64,000 bases of DNA from an uncultured Clostridia bacterium. GTDB lineage: Bacteria > Bacillota > Clostridia > Christensenellales > UBA1242. A model generated the notes under the pieces. It did not search any database. It was not told the origin of the DNA and saw nothing but the letters and a program-made list of their open reading frames with translations. Of this stretch, positions 26,098 through 34,069 are shown one piece after another. The position numbers and the translations under genes were made by a program. How positions within the stretch are numbered: the stretch's first letter is position 1; the number at the start of each line of letters is the position of its first letter. Location: contig CAKNRR010000001.1 of assembly GCA_930990975.1 (NCBI GenBank), positions 73,756-137,755 of the forward strand, read 5' to 3'.

Positions 26098-26667
26098 CTT
26101 TACAAATATATTTTCTAATTTTTCCACAATTTTATTTTGTTCATTAGTTGACAGTAAAGGAAATAATGAATTAGAGACTTTATTTATATTTAAATTTTTC
26201 ACAACTGCACCAGATACAGAGTTACAAAATTGTTCATAAGCAAATCTGGAAGATAATAAGTAATATAAAAAATCAACGGTATATACATTATACAAATTAG
26301 AAAATACTAACCATCCATCATGAATGCAGCCATCAATATTTGATATATAGGGTTGACCAAAACTCATTGAATTAGTCAAGAGAAAATCTCCTTTGTGTAT
26401 CATCTTGCTGTATTTTATTCCTGACAACTTAATTTTTTGTTTTGTATTATTAATAAATTTTTCACCTTTTATTGTATCCCCTATTTTTATCCAGTTTATG
26501 CCACTTTTTTCATTAGTTATATATTCTTGAATAGGTCTTGGCGAACCTCCTCTAGCGATTTCTAATACTTGGTTTAATCTAATCCATTCCCAATTATTAG
26601 GTATTTCAAATGGTATTAAATCTGTGATATTAGTAATTGAATCTCCAATCTTCTCATAATAACAGAA
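26080..26667 (-). pseudogene. Silent hsdS cassette 1: one TRD2-type specificity half
   Basis: The minus-strand frame is open for 195 codons and begins just after a TAA with CYYEKIGDSITNITDLIPFE, identical to the lead-in of the expressed second TRD. It continues NNWEWIRLNQVLEIARGGSP, a different TRD, and ends with the usual LFPLLSTNEQNKIVEKLENIF tail. There is no start codon, ribosome binding site or promoter at the true beginning; an internal ATG near 26427 lies in the middle of the TRD. This is a storage copy that becomes expressed only after inversion through repeat C. Confidence 0.85.
26589..26665 (-). repeat. Inverted repeat C, silent arm
   Basis: Inverse copy of 25504-25580 with one mismatch in 77 bases; identity stops abruptly at both ends. 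Confidence 0.92.
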
Positions 26668-26743
26668 TTAGACTATTATATTTAATATTTTAATTGTGTT
26701 GTAAAATGTATTTATCACTTTAAATTTAAGGAGGTAAATACAA

Positions 26744-27547
26744 ATGATAAGTGAATTTAAAATAAAATTGCAAAAGGAAAATTTATCAGAAAACACGATA
26801 TCTTCTTACATCTTGACGATTAAAATGTATCAACAACTTTTTGATGATTTTTCAAAACAAAATCTACTGGCTTTTAAGGGTTATTTAATGGAAACTTACA
26901 AGCCCAAAACTGTTAATTTGCGCATTCAAGCAATTAACAAATATTTAGAATTTATAAAAAAAGAAAAGTTGAGATTATCTTCAGTAAAAATTCAGCAAAA
27001 AAATTTTTTAGAAAATGTTATTAGTGATGCTGACTATAAATTCTTAAAAAATTGTCTCAAAAAAGATAAAAATTGGGAGTGGTATTTTGTTGTAAGATAC
27101 CTGGCTGCAACTGGTGCACGAGTAAGTGAATTGATACAAATAAAGGTTGAACATGTCTTTATCGGATATTTTGATTTATACTCAAAAGGCGGCAAGCTAA
27201 GACGTCTTTACATACCCAAAAAATTAAAAAACGAAACGGAAGTTTGGCTTAATGAAAATAATATAAAAAGTGGTTATTTATTTCTTAATAGGTTTGGTCA
27301 AAGGATAACTGTTCGCGGAATTTCTCAGCAGTTAAAAAATTATGCTTATAAATACGGCTTAAATCCAAAAGTTGTATACCCACACTCTTTTAGACATCGC
27401 TTTGCTAAAAATTTTTTAGAAAAATACAATGATATTTCATTACTTGCAGATCTTATGGGGCATGAAAGTATTGAAACTACACGTATCTATTTAAGAAAAA
27501 CGGCAAGCGAACAACAAGAAATCGTTGATAAAGTAGTCACTTGGTAA
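26744..27547 (+). CDS. Tyrosine recombinase, probable hsdS invertase
   Basis: The 267-residue protein has an N-terminal SAM-like core-binding domain and a C-terminal catalytic domain with the full tyrosine recombinase set: Arg in ATGARVSEL, HSFRHRFA (His-x-x-Arg), GHESIETT and the nucleophile in TRIYLRK. It belongs to the XerC/D-like group that includes the recombinases of invertible hsdS loci. It sits between the two silent cassettes, has a strong AAGGAGG ribosome binding site, and ends in a terminator. It lies inside the large segments bounded by repeats A and B, so those inversions would flip the gene itself. Confidence 0.9.
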   Translation: MISEFKIKLQKENLSENTISSYILTIKMYQQLFDDFSKQNLLAFKGYLMETYKPKTVNLRIQAINKYLEFIKKEKLRLSSVKIQQKNFLENVISDADYKFLKNCLKKDKNWEWYFVVRYLAATGARVSELIQIKVEHVFIGYFDLYSKGGKLRRLYIPKKLKNETEVWLNENNIKSGYLFLNRFGQRITVRGISQQLKNYAYKYGLNPKVVYPHSFRHRFAKNFLEKYNDISLLADLMGHESIETTRIYLRKTASEQQEIVDKVVTW

Positions 27548-27549
27548 AC

Positions 27550-27580
27550 AAAAAATCTCTCATAATTTGAGAGATTTTTT
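27550..27580. terminator. Bidirectional terminator between recombinase and silent cassette 2
   Basis: AAAAATCTCTC pairs with GAGAGATTTTT over a six-base loop, flanked by A- and T-runs. Confidence 0.85.
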
Positions 27581-28140
27581 ATAATTTTGAAAACATTTCG
27601 TCAATTTTATTTACAATTCTTTTTTGCTCTGCAAGTGGCGGTAAGGGTACAAATATTTTATTTAGTTTCTTTGAATTTAATGTTGAACCTTTTATAGCAT
27701 CAGTTTGATCTACATAGTTAACTAGTAATCCTAAAGTGTTAAATAAATAATTTCGTGTAATATTTTCTTTTGATACATAAGGATATATTGAAATTATTGC
27801 TTCGTTATGGACTGCATCAAAATTTATTATTGACGTTTTTCCAACTGTCAATTTAAAACTCATTAAAAGCGTGCCCTTAGGCGATAATTTATTATTAAAT
27901 TTTTCTTTTAAAGCTATGGCACTTATTTTTTCTTTCGTATTATCAATATAACTTCTTTCTTTTAAATCTGAAATAGAGCACCAATGAAACTCACCATTAG
28001 ACCAAAATTTATCATTATGTCTATCTGGTGTTTTCCCTAATTCAAAATAAACAATATCAGAAAATCTAGACCAGCACCAATTATCGGGTATATCAAAAGG
28101 GATTTCATCGGTGATATTTATGTCTTTTCCGTTGGTGTGT

Positions 28141-28380
28141 TCATAATAACAGTTATCATCACCTTTATAGATGTAACTATCAACATATTTTTTGCCAAGT
28201 TTTGCTTTCTTTTCAGCTCTAATTTTTTCAAGCAAAACACTAGCTGGCTTATCGTTTGGATCTTGCTCTACAAGCTTTCCTTGTATAGCATATTGTAAAA
28301 TAGATTTCTTTAGTTTATCCTTTATTTCACTATCCAATTTTGTAGATTCTTGCTCAAGTTTATCATACTCAGCAATTAGT
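28141..28380 (-). repeat. Inverted repeat B, silent arm
   Basis: Inverse, near-identical copy of 25276-25515, within silent cassette 2. Confidence 0.85.
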
Positions 28381-28830
28381 AGCTCGTATTTTTTTATCTC
28401 TTTTACAATTTTTTCTTGTTCTTCTTTAGGAGGTATCCCTATAAGGATAGATTTAAAAAGCATTTTATTTAAATGGGGAATAGCTGCACCTTTTTTGTTG
28501 TCTCTAAAAATTTGTTTATGATATAATAATAAAAAATTTAAATATTCATCATTTATTTCTTTACTATATGCCAATATTTTAAATGTGCTCCCCATGTAAC
28601 CTTTATATGGAACATTAAATACTTCTCCAGAGTTTTCTCCATCAACTAAGATTACTTTTGTTCCAGTATTAACAATTTTACCTTCATTAACAAACTGTAT
28701 TTCTGCTTTACCTCTTAAAGTTTTTGCATCTAAATATGGTAAAGATTCACCAGCTGTTTTTGAAGATTCATTCAACCAACAAACAAAAGATAGTCTAGAT
28801 ATTTCCCAACTACCAGGTATTTCAAATGGA

Positions 28831-28885
28831 ATTTCGTCGGTGATATTTCTTATCTCGCTCCCGTCCTTCTCATAATAGCAATTAT
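28831..28885 (-). repeat. Inverted repeat A, silent arm
   Basis: Inverse copy of 24768-24822 with two mismatches, at the start of silent cassette 2; it bounds the largest (about 4.1 kb) invertible segment. Confidence 0.85.
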
Positions 28886-28904
28886 TAGCATAATTAAAGA
28901 GCAA

Positions 28905-29216
28905 TTAATTCTGCTATTAACAATGATTTTAAAATTATTATAAAAAGCGTTGATGAAATAAAGAATTTAGGGGAAATAGAAAACTTGTCTAATTAGAAAA
29001 AACACTTTTGTTACAAATTTTTATAGCTAAAACCAATTTTTAATATAGTTAAGTTTGTTTAGTAATGTGAAAGTAGTAATTTGATTAAAAAGTCTTTTTT
29101 TATAAATTATGGGGAATATAGCAAAAAAATATATATTTTTTTAATTTTCATACCAAAATTTAGAAATTAATAAAAAATAGGCAGTTACGCAAATAATATT
29201 TTATATAAAAAGAATA
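28905..29216. other. Spacer with a short coding remnant
   Basis: No complete gene is seen. On the plus strand, about 30 sense codons ending in TAG near 28998 read as a plausible protein tail (INNDFKIIIKSVDEIKNLGE). It begins just outside repeat A and has no start signal, so it looks like the end of a gene cut by the arrival of the invertible locus. The rest is AT-rich. Confidence 0.35.
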
Positions 29217-29245
29217 TTGACTTTCATTGCTTAAAGTGATAAAAT
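29217..29245 (+). promoter_or_regulatory. Sigma-A type promoter for the nifS-iscU pair
   Basis: TTGACT at 29217-29222 and TAAAAT at 29240-29245 are 17 bases apart, 25 bases before the start codon. Confidence 0.65.
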
Positions 29246-29270
29246 TGATATTGACAAAAGGGGTATTGAA

Positions 29271-30446
29271 ATGGGAAGAAAAGTATATTTAGATAATGCG
29301 TCTACAACTTATGTTTCAAGCGAAGTTCTCGCTGAAATGTTGCCTTGTTTTAATGCAATCTATGGAAACAGCAATTCTTTACATAGCTATGGAAGAGAAG
29401 CAAGTGCAATAGTTGATAGGGCAAGAGATCGTATAGCTCATGCAATAAACGCATCAAAATCAAATGAAATTTATTTTACATCTGGTGGTACAGAGGCTGA
29501 CAACTGGGCAATCAAAGGACTTGCCCATGCTTATTCAAACAAAGGGAAGCACATTATAACAAGCGCAATTGAGCATCATGCGGTTTTAGATGCTTGCAAA
29601 CAACTTGAAGATGAAGGATTTGAAGTTACTTATCTTCCTGTTGATAAGACTGGACTTGTAAATATGGTAGAACTTTTGCACTCAATAAGAAAAGATACAA
29701 CTCTTATCTCAATAATGGCAGTTAATAATGAAATAGGGACAATTCAAAATATCAAAGCGATTGCAAAGATTGCTCATGATTATGGCATAATTTTCCATAC
29801 AGATGCAGTTCAAGCACTTGGCGCTATCAAACTTGATGTTCAAGATATGGAGATAGATGCAATGACATTGTCAGCGCATAAGATTTATGGACCAAAAGGA
29901 GTAGGATGTCTTTATCTTAAAAATGGTATAAGAATTGAATCTCTTATTTCTGGAGGAAACCAAGAAAGAGGAAAGCGTGGGGGAACTATAAATGTTCCAG
30001 CAGTTGCAGGATTTGGCAAAGCTGTTGAAATTGCTGTAAGAGATATGGCAATAAATCAACAAAAATTGAGAAGTGAAAGGGATTATTTCTTAAGAAGTAT
30101 AGAAGATAAAATTGAATATGTTTCAATAAATGGTCATCCACAACAAAAGATTAATGGAATTCTTAACATATCTTTTGAGATGGTAGATAATGAATCACTT
30201 CTTATGCTTTTAGATATGGATGGAGTGGCTGTATCCATTGGGTCTGCTTGCACATCAAATTCAGCTGAACCTTCACATGTGTTAAAGGCTATGGGACTTG
30301 ATGAAAACATAATAAAATCATCTATAAGAATATCATTTGGCAAAAATTTAACCAAGAGTGATATAGATTATGTTGTTGAAGTGCTTGAAAAAGCAGTTGC
30401 ACAATTAAGGTCTATCTCAGCAATAACAAAAGCAGGGAGGAAATAA
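29271..30446 (+). CDS. nifS: Cysteine desulfurase (NifS/IscS family)
   Basis: This 391-residue pyridoxal-phosphate enzyme begins KVYLDNASTTYVS, has the cofactor lysine in SAHKIYGPKG near residue 204, TGGTEADNWAIKG-type cofactor contacts, and the catalytic cysteine in GSACTSNSAEPSH near residue 327. It removes sulfur from cysteine and passes it as persulfide to a scaffold. The Cys loop has the length of class I (NifS/IscS) enzymes. The scaffold-like gene follows two bases later. GGGG four bases upstream of the run before ATG serves as the ribosome binding site. Confidence 0.95.
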   Translation: MGRKVYLDNASTTYVSSEVLAEMLPCFNAIYGNSNSLHSYGREASAIVDRARDRIAHAINASKSNEIYFTSGGTEADNWAIKGLAHAYSNKGKHIITSAIEHHAVLDACKQLEDEGFEVTYLPVDKTGLVNMVELLHSIRKDTTLISIMAVNNEIGTIQNIKAIAKIAHDYGIIFHTDAVQALGAIKLDVQDMEIDAMTLSAHKIYGPKGVGCLYLKNGIRIESLISGGNQERGKRGGTINVPAVAGFGKAVEIAVRDMAINQQKLRSERDYFLRSIEDKIEYVSINGHPQQKINGILNISFEMVDNESLLMLLDMDGVAVSIGSACTSNSAEPSHVLKAMGLDENIIKSSIRISFGKNLTKSDIDYVVEVLEKAVAQLRSISAITKAGRK

Positions 30447-30448
30447 TT

Positions 30449-30853
30449 ATGTATAGTAATGAAATTTTGAATAGATTTAAAAAACCTGAGTATGCTGGCG
30501 GACTTAGAGGTGCAAACGGCACTGGGAAAGCTGGCAATGAAGATTGTGGAGATATCGTAAAGATATATATATTGGTTGATGAGGAAGGAATAATAACCAA
30601 TGCTAAATTCAAAGCTTATGGTGGAGTAAGTACTATTGTTGCTTGTGATGTGGCTTGTGAAATGTTGATTGATATGACTCTTGAAGAAGCTTTAAGCATC
30701 ACAAGTCATGATATTTTAGAACATCTTGAAGGAGGAATTCCTGAAAACAAGTCATATTCTGCAGTAGTTGTTGAAGAAGCAATAAACAATGCAGTTGAGG
30801 ATTATTATAAAAGAAAAGAAAGAGAAGAAAAGAAGGCAAACGAAGAAGCTTAA
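30449..30853 (+). CDS. IscU/NifU-like scaffold with two altered cluster ligands
   Basis: The 134-residue protein follows the IscU fold from end to end. It keeps the first ligand motif NEDCGD (Cys33, Asp35). Where IscU has FKxxGCxxAIASS, this reads FKAYGGVSTIVACD, with Gly59 in place of the second Cys; and where IscU has KxHCSxLAxEAI this reads KSYSAVVVEEAI, with Tyr103 and Ser104 in place of His and Cys. Nearby Cys66 and Cys70 might substitute structurally. The tail is a charged helix. Its pairing with nifS argues for a working sulfur or Fe-S role, but not necessarily the standard cluster chemistry. Confidence 0.8.
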   Translation: MYSNEILNRFKKPEYAGGLRGANGTGKAGNEDCGDIVKIYILVDEEGIITNAKFKAYGGVSTIVACDVACEMLIDMTLEEALSITSHDILEHLEGGIPENKSYSAVVVEEAINNAVEDYYKRKEREEKKANEEA

Positions 30854-30910
30854 TAATGAGTTTTGCTTTTCTAATTTTTCAAACTTAAGCATAGAATATT
30901 TACGAGGAAA

Positions 30911-31393
30911 ATGATGAAAGGCAAAGATTCGGCGAAGGGCAAGATAAAGTCTAAAAGATATGTTAAACTTGCGAGTTACTGTAAAATTAGTGCAACGATT
31001 GGACTAACTATGACTCTATTTTTTGGAGGTGTAGTTTTTGATAATTTAGGGAGATTTCAAAAAGAAGAAGCTATAAACAGGTTTAAGGAGAGTGTTTATT
31101 TTCAACAAAAGATATTGGAAGATGCTAAGCAGCAAAAAGACATGCTTGATAAAAATGAAATAAGTATGGATGAATATGTAAACAACTTGAATCATATAGT
31201 TTCATTAAAATATATTGAAAATTCATTGAATGAAAGTGATTTTCAAGACTTAAAAAATGATTATAAAAACGGGAAAATCAAAAGGATTGCGGGTATAACT
31301 AGTGCATTAACTATTTTCCCGCTCTCAGTTGTGGTTTATTTTGCTAAAAATAAATTGAAGAAGATTGAAGAATATAACGAAAAAGAACTTTAA
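30911..31393 (+). CDS. Two-helix membrane protein, paralogue of the next gene
   Basis: This 160-residue protein has one hydrophobic segment near 24-45 (ISATIGLTMTLFFGGVVF), a charged helical middle (about 50-125) and a second hydrophobic segment near 132-152. Both termini are basic, suggesting that they lie in the cytoplasm with the middle outside. It aligns with the next gene in order and spacing of these parts (KEEAINRFKES versus REEVLNEFSQS). No family is recognised. It lies 57 bases after the IscU-like gene and may be in the same transcript. Confidence 0.55.
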   Translation: MMKGKDSAKGKIKSKRYVKLASYCKISATIGLTMTLFFGGVVFDNLGRFQKEEAINRFKESVYFQQKILEDAKQQKDMLDKNEISMDEYVNNLNHIVSLKYIENSLNESDFQDLKNDYKNGKIKRIAGITSALTIFPLSVVVYFAKNKLKKIEEYNEKEL

Positions 31394-31413
31394 GAAGAAA
31401 TTAGGAGGTCCAT

Positions 31414-31929
31414 ATGACATCTGAAGCATTAATAAAGAAAGCAAAAAGATTTAAGATAGCAAAATCGTTTTTAGTTATAGGCTCTTTTGTTCTTGCTCTT
31501 GGAACTTTGGGAGCAGGATTAATTTTGCGCGATGTAGGCAATAATAAAAGAGAAGAAGTATTGAATGAATTTAGTCAATCAAGGGAATATCAAGAACAAA
31601 TTTTGGAAGATTTTAATGAACTTAAAGAAAAATTTGATGGCAACGATGTTTTGGCGAATGAATATATAAATTCATTAAAAAAGGATACAAAAGATAATTA
31701 TATTGAAGCTTGCATCAAAAAGTCAAACAATGCAATTTTGAAAGGTAAGTATGCAGAAGCTGAGGAAGCGAAAGGGACATCAAAAATTTTAATGATTTGT
31801 TCAATTCCTGCAATGGTAGGGTATGCAGCTTCATTATTCTATGTACAAACAAAAGAAGAAAAGTATGAAGGAATCTTGGATACATATTTGGATGCTTATA
31901 CAAATTATGATGATGAATTAGATTATTAA
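31414..31929 (+). CDS. Two-helix membrane protein, paralogue of the preceding gene
   Basis: The 171-residue protein has the same plan as its neighbour: a hydrophobic segment near 18-38 (FLVIGSFVLALGTLGAGLIL), a charged helical middle and a second hydrophobic segment near 125-142, followed by an acidic, Tyr-rich tail. It has a strong ribosome binding site (TTAGGAGG) and a terminator right after the stop codon. The pair looks like a tandem duplication. Function is unknown. Confidence 0.6.
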   Translation: MTSEALIKKAKRFKIAKSFLVIGSFVLALGTLGAGLILRDVGNNKREEVLNEFSQSREYQEQILEDFNELKEKFDGNDVLANEYINSLKKDTKDNYIEACIKKSNNAILKGKYAEAEEAKGTSKILMICSIPAMVGYAASLFYVQTKEEKYEGILDTYLDAYTNYDDELDY

Positions 31930-31960
31930 AATATTGCATAATTTTATGCAATATTTTTTA
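31929..31960 (+). terminator. Terminator after the paired membrane proteins
   Basis: AATATTGCATA pairs with TATGCAATATT over a short loop, then a T-run. Confidence 0.85.
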
Positions 31961-32058
31961 TTTTTATATGAAAAGTTGAAAAACTAAAATCTATTTCTAA
32001 ATAATATTATGTATAAAATAACAAATTTCATCCATACTAAAGCAAAAGGAGGAAAAAA

Positions 32059-32283
32059 ATGAAAGAAATCATGATGCTTGTTGGCTTTGGTATGGGAGTC
32101 GTGACAGGTGCAATGCTTTATAAATATTCTCAAGGGATGAAAAAGGTTGTTGACCAAACTGAGAAAAAGGTTGTGAAGGAAGCAAAGAAGGCTGAAAAGC
32201 AAGCAGAAAAAGGCATTGAAAATCTTGAGAAAAAGGTTAAAGAAGGCATGAACAAAACTGAATCAAAGTCTCAAAATTCTTAA
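32059..32283 (+). CDS. YtxH-like small membrane-anchored protein
   Basis: The 74-residue protein starts with one glycine-rich hydrophobic segment (MLVGFGMGVVTGAMLY) followed by a lysine/glutamate-rich helix (KKAEKQAEKGIENLEKKVKE). This is the pattern of YtxH-type proteins, which are often stress-induced in Bacillota. A strong AAAGGAGG precedes the ATG. Function is unknown in general. Confidence 0.6.
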   Translation: MKEIMMLVGFGMGVVTGAMLYKYSQGMKKVVDQTEKKVVKEAKKAEKQAEKGIENLEKKVKEGMNKTESKSQNS

Positions 32284-32303
32284 TTTTCAAAAGACTATAA
32301 AAT

Positions 32304-32341
32304 AAAAAGGATATTAATATTTTTAATATCCTTTTTTTTAT
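32304..32341 (+). terminator. Terminator after the YtxH-like gene
   Basis: AAAGGATATTAA pairs with TTAATATCCTTT over a five-base loop, then T-run. Confidence 0.85.
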
Positions 32342-32421
32342 TTATTTTTTCCATTAAGTTGAATAAAATTTACAAAATTTAAGATAAATTGTTGAAAAAT
32401 ATGTCAAATTTCATTTATTTT

Positions 32422-33297
32422 TTATTTGATTTTGAATTTTTCAAAGAATTCTTCTGTTGAAATAAGCCCAGTTCGATTTATTCGTTTAAGCAAAGTTAAA
32501 GTTTTTGTTTCGCCCTTTTTTACCTCGTTTATACCTTCATTGCAAGTTAAAAATGCTTTAAAGCCAAGGTTTTTAAGTATTGTTTCACTTTTTTTGCTGT
32601 ATTTACCAAAAGGGTAGGCAAAAACATTTGTGCGAATATTACAATTATCTTTCAATTTGTTTTCAAGTTTCATCACATCTTTTGTCAATGCTTGATTATA
32701 TTCATAATCACTTTCTCCATCTTTTTGAGCTATGCCAAAACGAGGCTTGAAAGAGTGCATTTTGTAAGTATGATTTCCAATTTCAAAAAATCCAGAATCA
32801 TGAAGCGTTTTGATTTCATCCCATGTTATATAAGAATAGTTTGGATTGTCAATATCTCCACTTGTTGTGCTAAAATCGGTGAAACAGCCAATAACATTTA
32901 AGTTTGCTTTAAAATTATATTTTTTGATTAAAGGATAAGCATAATAGAAGTTGTTATAGTAACCATCATCAAATGTAAGTACAACAGGCTTTTTAGGTAA
33001 GTCCTTTTTGTTCTCACAAAAATCTATAATATCTTGTATAAAAACGGCAGTATAGCCATGTTTCTTTAGGTATTTTATATCTTCTTCAAGCATTGAAGGA
33101 CTTACAGAATATTGACCTTTTCTAGACTTTAAAACCGAATGATACATCAAAATAGGGATAGCTCTGATGTCTTCAACATTTGTGTTGTCGGCAAAAGAAT
33201 ATGAAGGAGAAAAGAAATACAAGTTATATATAATAATACAAATCAAGATAATGCTATTAAAAATAATAATTGATTTTTTCATAATTGATTTTTTCAT
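32422..33297 (-). CDS. Polysaccharide deacetylase (NodB homology), membrane-anchored
   Basis: The 291-residue protein has an N-terminal signal anchor (about 8-30) and a NodB-type deacetylase domain: IPILMYHSV, the catalytic/metal aspartates in LTFDDGYYNN (110-111), metal-binding histidines in GNHTYKMHS (176, 181), and the FAYPFGKYS motif. Family members remove acetyl groups from peptidoglycan or other cell-wall glycans outside the membrane. The first two pentads are an exact repeat (MKKSI MKKSI) caused by a 15-base tandem duplication over the start codon, so either ATG could serve; neither has a clear ribosome binding site. Confidence 0.85.
   Translation of the reverse strand: MKKSIMKKSIIIFNSIILICIIIYNLYFFSPSYSFADNTNVEDIRAIPILMYHSVLKSRKGQYSVSPSMLEEDIKYLKKHGYTAVFIQDIIDFCENKKDLPKKPVVLTFDDGYYNNFYYAYPLIKKYNFKANLNVIGCFTDFSTTSGDIDNPNYSYITWDEIKTLHDSGFFEIGNHTYKMHSFKPRFGIAQKDGESDYEYNQALTKDVMKLENKLKDNCNIRTNVFAYPFGKYSKKSETILKNLGFKAFLTCNEGINEVKKGETKTLTLLKRINRTGLISTEEFFEKFKIK
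33268..33297 (-). repeat. 15-base tandem repeat across the deacetylase start
   Basis: AATTGATTTTTTCAT occurs twice head to tail (33268-33282, 33283-33297). Copy number changes would stay in frame and alter the number of start codons. Confidence 0.8.
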
Positions 33298-33536
33298 GCT
33301 ATTATTATTTTTAATTCAACATATTTTTATTACAAAATATATAAATAAAAAATCCTTAAATTATGAAGAAATACGCGTTTTAATTAAAAAACAGTATAAT
33401 TTTAAATGATTTTACTTTATTTTTTAATATTTATTAAATCCTTAAAAATGTTTGATAAAATACAAAGGAGAGAAAATAAAAATACAAAAAGTGGAAAGCA
33501 AAAATAAAAATGAAAGAGGAGGAAAAAACCAAAAAA

Positions 33537-33558
33537 AGGTAGACATTAAAGCCTACCT
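33537..33558 (-). terminator. Terminator of the SRP RNA
   Basis: On the minus strand AGGTAG pairs with CTACCT over a ten-base loop, followed by a T7 run; this lies 14 bases after the closing helix of the SRP RNA. Confidence 0.85.
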
Positions 33559-33571
33559 TATAATATTCGAG

Positions 33572-33839
33572 GTCGAGAACTTGCTTTGATATGATTTCAC
33601 CAACTGCCTTGCAAATTTTAAACTCCACCAAAGCTACCTTATGGCACACCAAAGTGTCCTCTTAATGATGCTGCCGTCAAGCTCTGACATGGTTCAAGGA
33701 TTTTGATTGCATAAGACCTTGATTTCATCGCCTAAAATTCACACACATATTTGACAAAACCAAACCGCAGTCAAGTGTTCAATCCCACTGTAGCGGATTG
33801 TGGGTTACAGAGCACCGCTAACTCTCCATCTATCTCGAC
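33572..33839 (-). ncRNA. ffs: Signal recognition particle RNA, large Bacillus-type (scRNA)
   Basis: The minus strand carries about 268 bases, close to the 271 of Bacillus scRNA. The ends pair (GTCGAGA with TCTCGAC). The Alu-domain segment AGCGGTGCTCTGTAACCC and AATCCGCTACAG match Bacillus SRP RNA, as do GAACCATGTCAG, GGCAGCATCATTAAG and the later GTGTGCC. The RNA binds Ffh and targets nascent membrane proteins. The apical tip in the Ffh-binding domain is unusual: AGCTTGACG replaces the usual GTCCGGAAGGAA between GTCAG and GCAGC, so no GGAA tetraloop is present. A sigma-A promoter and a terminator flank it. Confidence 0.9.
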
Positions 33840-33845
33840 TATATA

Positions 33846-33874
33846 AGTTTACCATAAAATTAGAAAAAAATCAA
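33846..33874 (-). promoter_or_regulatory. Promoter of the SRP RNA
   Basis: On the minus strand TTGATT (33869-33874) and TAAACT (33846-33851) are 17 bases apart, six bases before the first base of the terminal helix at 33839. Confidence 0.75.
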
Positions 33875-34069
33875 TAAAAATGAAATTAATTATAAAAAAA
33901 AGAAACCATACTTTGCCATGGACGCTGAAATTGAGGGCTTGATTGTTGTAAAATTGAGAATTAACCCAAAATTTATCATAAATTGTTTAAAAATATAAAA
34001 TATAATTATGATAATTTTTGTAAATATGATATTATTATTTTATAAATTGTAAAAATCGTGGGAGAACTT

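Larger units (their letters stand above)
27579..28904 (-). pseudogene. Silent hsdS cassette 2: two TRDs without an expression signal
   Basis: The minus-strand frame encodes 441 residues: the TRD1 lead-in NCYYEKDGSEIRNITDEIPF, a first TRD different from the expressed one, central helices (LKKSILQYAIQGKLVEQDP), a second TRD beginning IPDNWCWSRFSDIV, and the tail LPPLAEQKRIVNKIDEMF. It lacks the N-terminal conserved region of hsdS, follows an in-frame TAA, and could start only at a TTG with no ribosome binding site. It is a storage copy of both TRDs, reachable through repeats A and B. The reading frames are intact, so the cassette is maintained rather than decaying. Confidence 0.85.

Noticed and set aside
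26080..26427. A separate small gene starting at the ATG at 26427
   Set aside because: The frame continues upstream to 26667 through the conserved hsdS TRD lead-in, so the ATG is internal to a silent cassette.
24581..28904. CRISPR array or transposon in the repeat-rich region
   Set aside because: Repeats are long inverted hsdS segments rather than short regularly spaced units, and no transposase or Cas gene is present; the recombinase matches hsdS-inversion systems.
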